This document shows, in pieces, positions 1 to 5,242 of a stretch of DNA of 5,242 bases. The stretch spans positions 1 through 5,242 of the forward strand of contig LATQ01000123.1 of NCBI GenBank assembly GCA_001017865.1, written 5' to 3'. The notes beneath the pieces were generated by a model. That model searched no databases, was not told the DNA's origin, and worked only from the letters and a program-made list of their open reading frames with translations. The first letter of the stretch is position 1, and every line of letters begins with the position of its first letter. The position numbers were made by a program, and so were the translations under genes. The stretch comes from Rhodococcus sp. IITR03. Lineage in GTDB: Bacteria; Actinomycetota; Actinomycetes; Mycobacteriales; Mycobacteriaceae.

Positions 1-633
1 GATCGAAGTAGAACCTACGTTCCTGCTGCCAATCGGGAAGTTCTGCTTGGATGTCGCAGATGAGGAACTTGTCGTCAAAGGACTTGCCGGGGAACCGGAT
101 GCCGAGTTGTTCGCGCAGCTCGGTACTTCGCGACCCTGTTGCCATGACCGCGTAGTGGGCATCGACTGTCACGGTCCCGCTTCTCGTCACGCAGCCAATC
201 TGTACGCGATTCTCGTCCTGGCTGATCGCATCAACGTGATGGTCCCATCGGACGTCGATCAGGGGTTGCATCGCGATGGCCGCATCGAGAATCTGCTCGG
301 TACGGGTCTGTGAGATGTTGACGAACGGCGGAAAGGGCGACACTCCCGAGTCCGCGAACGGCTGCGCGAACAGTTCGTGATCGCGGTAAAACGTGCGTGC
401 GGTGTCCCAGGTGACCCCTTCGTCGGCGACCGCGGTGCGACCCCGACCGACTCCCAAATATCGAGTACGTCCCGCTGCTGACAGATCGCCTTCGACCCGA
501 TCGGATCACGCTCGGGACGTCCGTCGAGCAGGACCACACGCACGCCCCAGCGAGCGAGAAGAAGCGCGGTCGTCTGCCCGACCGGTCCGTTTCCCAGAAC
601 GGCTACTGTGCCGAAGTCATTGTTTTTCTTCAC
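1..633 (-). CDS. FAD-dependent aromatic monooxygenase (MhpA/PheA-TfdB-like), N-terminal part, one frameshift
   Basis: A flavoprotein hydroxylase of the group A type, which uses NAD(P)H and O2 to hydroxylate aromatic rings. The first 211 residues are visible; such enzymes usually have about 500-600, so the C-terminus lies beyond the left edge. Residues 10-40 form an FAD-binding Rossmann fold with G14-N-G16-P-V-G19 and an acidic residue (D37) ending strand 2. Residues 165-171 (ATGSRST) and 180-190 (FPGKSFDDKF) match the middle FAD-binding region of the family. The GTG start at 633 is preceded by GAGGA (642-646), which overlaps the stop codon of the upstream hydrolase gene, so the two are probably translationally coupled. 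The frame changes by one missing base between 431 and 441 (corrected residues 65-68); sequence on both sides is family-like. Substrate unknown; a phenolic or hydroxyaryl acid is an inference. Confidence 0.85.
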
Positions 634-644
634 GATCTGCTTCC

Positions 645-1605
645 TCAGTTCTGGAGCTGCGCCCAGACCTCGCGGTCGCGTTCCGCCGTCCAGATCACGG
701 GTCGCTCGATCCCGGACAGCTCATCCCAGACTCGAGAGACGTCGAAGGGGAGGCAGTGCTCGAAGATCGGCCAGTGCCCGTAACGCTCGAACAGTGCGGA
801 GTGGGTCGCCTCGAAGGCCTCCTTCAGGGTGCCGCCGCGACGCTGTACGGATCCGACCTCCGTAATCATCACTTCGAGGAAGTGCCTGGTCTGCTCGATC
901 GCAGCATCGACTGCCTCACGTCCGTGGCTGACGGCCCCGCGGCCGCCGATCAGAGACTGAGCACCGAACTCCTTGATACGGTCGAGCGTGCCTCCGACCC
1001 AGTCCTGATGGAACGCGTCCCCCGTGTACAAGGCCGCCTGGCTTCGACGAGATCACCTGCAAACAGAATCTTCTGATTCGGCAGCCACGCGACGATATCG
1101 CCCTCGGTGTGCCCCCGACCGAGGTGCTGCAGCACGAGATCTCCTCGATTGCCACCCAGATCGATGGTCAGGCGATCACTGAAAGTGAGCGTCGGCCAGG
1201 TCAGCCCTGGGACAGACTCCGCCCCCTTGGCCAGCCGCGGCATTCGACCGAACTCCGACTCCCAATCCTGCTGACCCCGTTCGGCAATCAGCTTGTAGGT
1301 GTTCTCATGTGCCACGATCACCTCGGCATCGAACGCTGACGCGCCGAGAACACGCACCGCGTGGTAATGGGAGAGCACCAGGTATCTGACTGGCTTGTCG
1401 GTGTGCTCGCGCAGTTTCGCCAACCACTCTCGGCAGCAACCGGTGTCGCAAGAGCCTCGAAGCAGACGAGAAAGTCCTCACCCTCGATGGCACCGAGGTT
1501 GGGATCGCCTTCAGCGGTCAGCGCATACACGCCGTCCGCGAGGACCTCGAGTGTTTGCTCCTTCTCGCCGAGATCGGCCGATGAAGCGAAGGACGATGCA
1601 GCCAT
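645..1605 (-). CDS. MBL-fold metallo-hydrolase with atypical metal site, two frameshifts
   Basis: A metallo-beta-lactamase-fold protein of 320 residues once two one-base gaps are bridged (near 1424-1427 and near 1037-1040). The fold is recognised from the strand-loop LVLSHYHAVR (H80, H82), GHTEGD (H166) and FAGDLV (D185), with a C-terminal helical part containing YGHWPIFEHC and IWTAERD. The second metal site is unusual: the positions that are Asp and His in HxHxDH are V84 and R85, and the usual late GHG is GRG (R223). It may therefore bind one metal or act without the standard two-zinc chemistry. Start ATG at 1605 has GGAG at 1611-1614, five bases away. It lies upstream of, and probably in one operon with, the flavin monooxygenase. 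From memory, relatives with HYHAVR occur near aromatic monooxygenases; substrate unknown. The protein would be cytoplasmic, as no signal peptide is visible. Confidence 0.85.
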
Positions 1606-1621
1606 GATAGCTCCAATTGGT

Positions 1622-1632
1622 CAAAGGTTTGA
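1622..1632. promoter_or_regulatory. CAAAnnTTTGA dyad, possible operator copy 1
   Basis: CAAAGGTTTGA is a short dyad (with the preceding T: TCAAA-GG-TTTGA) just upstream of the hydrolase gene and just inside the transcript predicted from the candidate promoter. A repressor bound here would block the minus-strand operon. A near-identical copy, CAAACATTTGA, lies at 2331-2341 ahead of the P450 operon. Binding by the MarR protein encoded between them is an inference. Confidence 0.3.
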
Positions 1633-1649
1633 ATGTATGCCGCGTCATC

Positions 1650-1679
1650 AATGTAGGGCCGGTCACGCAAACTAGGCAA
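1650..1679 (-). promoter_or_regulatory. possible promoter of the hydrolase-monooxygenase operon
   Basis: Read on the minus strand, TTGCCT (1674-1679) and TACATT (1650-1655) are separated by 18 bases; each matches four of six bases of the -35 and -10 consensus. Transcription would begin near 1643, giving a leader of about 38 bases before the ATG at 1605. Actinobacterial promoters are loosely conserved, so this is a weak call based on spacing and position in the divergent intergenic region. Confidence 0.3.
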
Positions 1680-1814
1680 GGCCTTGAGCAATGAAATGTT
1701 CCAGACAAGGGTGTGCGCCACTACGCTGACGGAGGTGAGTGCGGCCGCAGATGACGTAAACGACCTCGATTCCTGTCCTTCGTGGACTTCGCTGTACGCA
1801 AGACGACACGGGTC

Positions 1815-2341
1815 ATGCCTGAGGTTGATCCGCAGTCGATGCGCCTGGTGCTGGAGCTGACGCGGGTTGCCAGCGCCCTGGTCTACGACCTGGAGTCGGC
1901 CGTGCATAGGCCGCAGGGATGGAGTTGGCCAGGATTCCGGGTTCTGTTCGTGTTGTGGCTCACGGGACCCAGTGACGCAAAACGGGTTGCGAAGCTGACC
2001 GGAATGAGTCGAGCCGCGGTATCGGCGCTGGTGAATACCCTTGAACGCGATGGGCTCGTGTCGCGCAGACGTTCCGAGCACGACCGCCGTTCCGTCGAAC
2101 TCGCACTCACCGAGGCGGGCACCGACGCGATCTCCGGAACCTACCTGGCGCACAACAAGAGAGCGCGAACTTGGACGAGCGCGCTCACCGGACCCGAGCA
2201 GGCGATCTTGATCGGCCTCCTCGAGAAGCTCTCCACCTCGCGAGCGGGATCGAGATCGCAACCCGCGATCGCAGGACCATCCATACCGCCAAATCGAGCG
2301 AAACAGCCAACGAAACCGCGGGCGAATCGACAAACATTTGA
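1815..2341 (+). CDS. MarR-family transcriptional regulator, frameshift near the C-terminus
   Basis: A winged-helix regulator of the MarR family, normally a dimeric repressor released by a small aromatic ligand. Recognisable parts, numbered from the ATG at 1815, are the N-terminal dimerisation helix, the VHRPQGWSWPGFR segment (30-42), the recognition helix region MSRAAVSALVNTLERDG (64-80) and the wing RRRSEHDRRSVELALTEAG (84-102). After GLLEKL the initial frame runs on into the P450 gene with poor third-position GC. The -1 frame instead gives a G/C-ending reading that stops at 2341 (175 residues, normal length), so one base is probably missing near 2229-2234. The start is uncertain: no good ribosome binding site precedes 1815, in-frame GTG 1782 and ATG 1839 are alternatives, and an N-terminus from GTG 1735 would need one more frameshift. 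It probably controls its own gene, the divergent hydrolase operon and the P450 operon. Confidence 0.85.
2331..2341. promoter_or_regulatory. CAAAnnTTTGA dyad, possible operator copy 2
   Basis: CAAACATTTGA matches the copy at 1622-1632 at 9 of 11 positions, differing only in the two central bases. It overlaps the last codons and the TGA of the frame-corrected MarR gene and lies about 190 bases before the P450 start, possibly at the upstream edge of the P450 promoter region. A functional role is inferred from symmetry and recurrence only. Confidence 0.25.
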
Positions 2342-2411
2342 TTATTTCCTGTGCGGCTGCCGAAGCTCGACAACCACCCCGAGAGGGGGTCCAAAACCTA
2401 GCATCGCACTA

Positions 2412-2425
2412 ACTTCGATTGAAGT
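2412..2425. promoter_or_regulatory. ACTTC-GATT-GAAGT inverted repeat in the P450 upstream region
   Basis: Five-base arms with a four-base spacer, followed by an AT-richer stretch (2441-2456, TTTTATTCATTTTACT) that could hold the -10 region of the P450 promoter. TTGAAG at 2419-2424 could act as a -35 box with TATTCA at 2444, though the 19-base spacing is long. The 188 bases between MarR and P450 hold this dyad, the stronger palindrome at 2491-2509, and no gene that I can see. Confidence 0.25.
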
Positions 2426-2490
2426 GAACAGGTTTGGCGTTTTTATTCATTTTACTGGAAGTTGCCTTTGGTGTGAACTGAGTCTCATCA

Positions 2491-2509
2491 CTGCTGTGGC
2501 CCACAGCAG
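2491..2509. promoter_or_regulatory. perfect 9-bp inverted repeat before the P450 gene (operator or leader hairpin)
   Basis: CTGCTGTGG and CCACAGCAG flank a single central C, giving a 19-base near-perfect dyad that ends 20 bases before the P450 start codon and 9 bases before its ribosome binding site. A one-base spacer suits a DNA-binding dimer better than an RNA hairpin, because several central pairs must open to form a loop. It could be the main operator for the P450 operon. There is no U-run after it, so it is not a rho-independent terminator. Confidence 0.45.
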
Positions 2510-2518
2510 GCTTGAGAT

Positions 2519-2522
2519 GGAG
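2519..2522 (+). promoter_or_regulatory. ribosome binding site of the P450 gene
   Basis: GGAG lies seven bases before ATG 2530. It decides for that start over the in-frame TTG at 2512, which would lie upstream of the site itself. Confidence 0.7.
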
Positions 2523-2529
2523 ACTCACA

Positions 2530-3826
2530 ATGAGCGAGACGGCAGCGTTGCCGGCCAGGTGTCCGATCACTGGAAGAGCAGAATCTACTGGCACGGAGGC
2601 CGACACTTCGGCCGCCGTTGCTTCGCTGGCGTCGAGTGCACCGCGCGCACCTGCGGCATCGTGGGTCACCGCCGATGATCTCGCGGTCGATCCGTATCCG
2701 ACGTACCAGAGACTCCGCGATGAATCGCCGGTTGCGTGGGTCCCGGCGGTGGGGAAGTACCTGGTCACCGGCTATCGCGAATGCCACGAGATCGAGTGCG
2801 ACCAAGAGACGTACTCGGCAAATGTCGGAGGCACCGGAGCGACGATGCTTCGGGCTCTGGGGGGACATCCGATGCTGCGCAAGGATGATCCCGAGCACGC
2901 TGCGGAGCGGACCGCAGTCAACCCCACCCTTCGCCCGAAGATGGTGAAGACCGTGTGGTCCGAGGTATTCGCCCGCAATGCGCGCAGGTACCTCGACGCA
3001 GTCGCCGATGCCGGCCCACACGCGGCGGAATTGAACCGAGATTACGCATCCCCCGTCGCTTCTCAGAACCTCATCGACCTACTCGGCCTACCCGATGTGG
3101 ATGTCGAGGACATGAGGCGCTGGTCTCACGCATTCATCGCTGGCACCGGCAATCTCAGCGGCGATCCAGATATCTGACACGCTGCGAGCAAGCTCGCAGC
3201 GAAGTCGACGAACTACTGTCCGCCCTAATCCCGCACTTGCAACAACATCCCACCGAATCGATGACCTCGGCTCTAGTCAGCAGCGGGCTCTCGCGCGACG
3301 CAGTCGCAGCGAACGTGAAGCTCACCATCACCGGAGGATGAACGAGCCACAGCACATGGTGACCAGCATGGTCTGGGCGCTGTCGGAGCATCCCGACCAG
3401 CGTGACCGCGTCCTCGCAGATCGGTCTCTGTGGCCGGCTGCGTTCGACGAGACCGCGCGTTGGTTGTCGCCGATCGGGATGTACCCACGCGAGACCACTC
3501 GACCAGTGGTGCTTGGAGGAGTGAGCCTGCCCGCCGGCGCTCCGATCGGAGTAGTGGTCGGCTCGGCGAATCGCGATGACCGCCACTTCGACAACGACCC
3601 GTCCGTGTTCAACCTGCACCGGCCGAGACAACCACATCTGGCGTTCGGAAGCGGAGTCCATCTCTGTGCCGGCCACTGGGCAGCAAGAGCCGCCATTGGC
3701 GAGATCGCTGTGCCCCTGCTTTATGACCGCTTCCCGACCCTGCGTCCAGACCCCGAGCGCGAAACTCACTGGCAAGGATGGGTTTTTCGGGGGATCACGG
3801 ACCTGCCCGTCACCTGGGACATCTGA
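2530..3826 (+). CDS. cytochrome P450 (GcoA/ThcB-like, class I bacterial), two frameshifts
   Basis: A soluble heme-thiolate monooxygenase fed by the ferredoxin and reductase encoded just downstream. Bridging two one-base gaps (at 3175-3176, where a G would turn TGA into TGG, and at 3336-3338) gives 432 residues, normal for the family. Visible motifs are the K-helix E308-T-A-R311, the PERF-like segment around FNLHRP, and the heme loop FGSGVHLCAG, with F373 and heme ligand C380. The I-helix reads TGGMNEPQH (268-276): the acid is E273, and the usual following Thr is P274. I recall a similar Glu-Pro I-helix in the guaiacol O-demethylase GcoA. Residues 1-45 are an Ala/Thr/Ser-rich lead with a CPITG element. 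Similarity to GcoA and ThcB is from recalled sequences, so subfamily and substrate are tentative. Oxidative dealkylation or hydroxylation of an aromatic or ether compound is plausible. Confidence 0.9.
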
Positions 3827-3827
3827 C

Positions 3828-3834
3828 AGAAGGA
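3828..3834 (+). promoter_or_regulatory. ribosome binding site of the ferredoxin gene
   Basis: AGAAGGA lies directly after the P450 stop codon and ten bases before the ferredoxin ATG, so the ferredoxin can be translated efficiently from the shared message. Confidence 0.6.
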
Positions 3835-3844
3835 TTACGCTGCC

Positions 3845-4171
3845 ATGGCCAAGATCACGTTTCACCACCCTGACGGGTCCACCGAAGTTGTCGACGTATC
3901 CGAAGGCACGTCAGTCATGCGCGCGGCCGTCACCAACTCGATCCCCGGAATCGTGGGGGAGTGTGGAGGGCAGGCGATGTGTGCCACCTGCCACGTTTAT
4001 GTCCGGCCCGGACATCCGGGGACCCTCCCAAGCATCGGTGAAGACGAGGACGAAATGCTGGACTGCACCACTTCTCCCCGCATCGAGGAACGGTCGCGAC
4101 TGGGCTGTCAGGTCACAATGACCTCCGACCTCGACGGCCTCGAGGTGGACCTCCCAGAAAGCCAGATCTGA
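3845..4171 (+). CDS. [2Fe-2S] ferredoxin of the putidaredoxin/adrenodoxin (rhodocoxin) type
   Basis: A 108-residue electron carrier that passes single electrons from the reductase to the P450. The cluster ligands are C40, C46, C49 and C88, in the pattern C-x5-C-x2-C-x38-C with the diagnostic ECGGQAMCATCHVYV. An acidic stretch before and around MLD (E66-D73) is the usual docking surface for P450 and reductase partners. The sequence closely resembles rhodocoxin (ThcC) of Rhodococcus as I remember it. It is the only gene in the window with no frameshift, and both ends are intact. C74, just after MLD, is an extra cysteine beyond the four ligands. It starts 18 bases after the P450 stop and ends one base before the reductase start, so all three are one operon. 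Confidence 0.95.
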   Translation: MAKITFHHPDGSTEVVDVSEGTSVMRAAVTNSIPGIVGECGGQAMCATCHVYVRPGHPGTLPSIGEDEDEMLDCTTSPRIEERSRLGCQVTMTSDLDGLEVDLPESQI

Positions 4172-4172
4172 A

Positions 4173-5242
4173 ATGTCAACAACGGTCATCATCGGTGCGG
4201 GCCATGCCGGCGTCGAGCTTGCCGATGCCCTTCGTCGCCGCGGCTACGACGGCAGATCACGATGCTGACGGCGGAAACCGAACTCCCGTACCAGCGCCCA
4301 CCGCTGTCCAAAGACTATCTCGGCACACAGGAGACGGAGCCGCTTCCGCTACGAGGCGACGACTTCTATCGATCCAACGAGATCGACCTCCGCCGCGGCG
4401 CAACCGCGACGAACGTAGACACTGACGCCCGAATTCTCGAATGCGCGGACGGATCCCAGCTCTCATATCACGAGTTGGTGCTTGCCACCGGCGCACGAAA
4501 TCGCGTCCTGACGATTCCCGGAGCCGACGGTGAAGGGGTGCGCTATCTGAGAACTGCACGCGAGGCCGCGCTTCTGCAGCGGGACCTTGAGTCGGCGCGG
4601 TCCGTTGTCGTTGTCGGTGCAGGATTCATCGGTTTGGAGTTCGCAGCAGCCGCTGCAGTGCGAGGCGTTGCTGTTACTGTTCTCGAACAAGGCACGAGGC
4701 CATTGGCTCGCGCGTTAAGTGAGCCGACGAGCGCATACGTCACAGCCACCCACCGCGCAGCAGGAATCGATCTCCACTTCAACGTATTCCTCGCCTCGAT
4801 CGAGCGTACGAATGGCAGAATCAGCGCGGTAATCGATTTGTCCAACAATCGCTACCCTGCAGACCTGGTGGTGGTGGGCATCGGTGCTGAACCTGATCTC
4901 GAACTCGCACGTTCCGCGGCCATCGAGATCGATAATGGCGTTCGCGTTGACCAGACGATGCGCACCAATAAGGACCACGTCTGGGCGATCGGCGATTGCG
5001 TGAGCTTCCCGTGCAGCTACGAACAGGCGTGGGTTCGCCGAGAGTCGGTGCAGAATGCAGTCGACCAGGCTCGAGCATTGGCGGCTACACTCACAGGCAC
5101 GCCTACTCCCTATACCGACGTGCCGTGGTTCTGGAGTCATCAGGGCCATGCAAGATTCAGATCGCCGGCGCCAGTGGCCGTATCGACCACGTAATCGTTC
5201 CGAATGGACAGGGTCAGGACAAGTTCTCCGCCTTCTGCTTCC
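4173..5242 (+). CDS. FAD-dependent ferredoxin reductase (rhodocoxin/putidaredoxin reductase type), partial, two frameshifts
   Basis: Oxidises NAD(P)H and reduces the neighbouring ferredoxin. The ATG at 4173 follows the ferredoxin TGA by one base, which suggests translational coupling. About 357 residues are visible; relatives have roughly 400-430, so the end lies past the right edge. Motifs in corrected numbering are the FAD Rossmann G8-A-G10-H-A-G13, YQRPPLSKDYL typical of this family, ATGAR, the NAD(P)-binding VVGAGFIGLEF with GAGFIG at 149-154, E172 at the end of the following strand (favouring NADH), the second FAD motif IGDC (273-276), and PWFWS (318-322) near the C-terminal domain. One base is missing near 4253-4256, where the start frame would otherwise stop after about 32 codons. 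Another is missing near 5147-5152, after which KIQIAGASGRID continues the family C-terminal domain in the -1 frame. Confidence 0.9.

Noticed and set aside
1..4. GATC at the exact left edge as a biological boundary
   Set aside because: It falls inside the monooxygenase gene and more likely reflects a restriction-cut clone end than an insertion site.
393..1076. 227-codon plus-strand open frame
   Set aside because: It lies opposite the hydrolase and monooxygenase genes, shows no family-like motif, and is Arg/Ser/Pro-rich as expected of a high-GC antisense shadow.
1518..2333. 271-codon minus-strand open frame
   Set aside because: Antisense to MarR and the intergenic region, low-complexity Arg/Ser content, no recognisable domain; MarR on the other strand explains the coding signal.
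2376..2390. ACCCC-GAGAG-GGGGT hairpin as a terminator after MarR
   Set aside because: The stem is only five pairs and no T-run follows, so a terminator call is not supported.
1782..2678. 298-residue MarR with a long C-terminal extension
   Set aside because: The extension has poor codon bias, no recognisable domain, and overlaps the P450 start; a one-base gap near 2230 explains it better.
3170..3345. Programmed ribosomal frameshifting in the P450
   Set aside because: No slippery heptamer with a downstream structure is evident, and similar shifts occur in four other genes, which argues for missing bases.
3155..3868. 237-codon minus-strand open frame
   Set aside because: Antisense to the P450, whose heme loop and ExxR motif are clear on the plus strand.

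Overview
The window is high-GC DNA that looks like an actinomycete of the Rhodococcus/Gordonia/Amycolatopsis kind. Evidence for this is the G/C-rich third codon positions, GTG/ATG starts with GGAG-type ribosome binding sites, and proteins that resemble the rhodocoxin (ThcBCD) and GcoA-type P450 systems. It carries six protein genes of an accessory catabolic type. I see no tRNA, rRNA, CRISPR array or insertion sequence.

Layout. On the minus strand, transcribed leftward from about 1640, lies a metallo-beta-lactamase-fold hydrolase gene (645-1605). It is followed after 11 bases by an FAD-dependent aromatic-hydroxylase-type monooxygenase (633 down to the left edge, C-terminus missing). Divergent from these, on the plus strand, are a MarR-family regulator (about 1815-2341), then a 188-base control region containing a perfect 9-bp inverted repeat. 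After that comes a tight three-gene set: a bacterial cytochrome P450 (2530-3826), a [2Fe-2S] ferredoxin (3845-4171) and a ferredoxin reductase (4173 to the right edge, C-terminus missing).

How they may work together. Reductase, ferredoxin and P450 form a complete class I electron chain: NAD(P)H to FAD to [2Fe-2S] to heme. The P450 has Glu-Pro in its I-helix where most P450s have acid-Thr, as I recall for GcoA, an aryl-ether O-demethylase. A reasonable inference is that the P450 opens or hydroxylates an aromatic or ether substrate, the flavin monooxygenase hydroxylates a ring product, the MBL-fold enzyme hydrolyses an intermediate, and MarR senses a substrate and controls both transcription units. 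The substrate cannot be read from the sequence.

The most striking property is that five of the six genes are broken by frameshifts. All eight clear ones are of the same kind (one base missing), and reading through them restores family-like proteins of normal length. This points to base drop-outs in the sequence record rather than to gene decay. Naive ORF calling would split these genes, so the coordinates given here span the frameshifts and residue numbers refer to the frame-corrected proteins.
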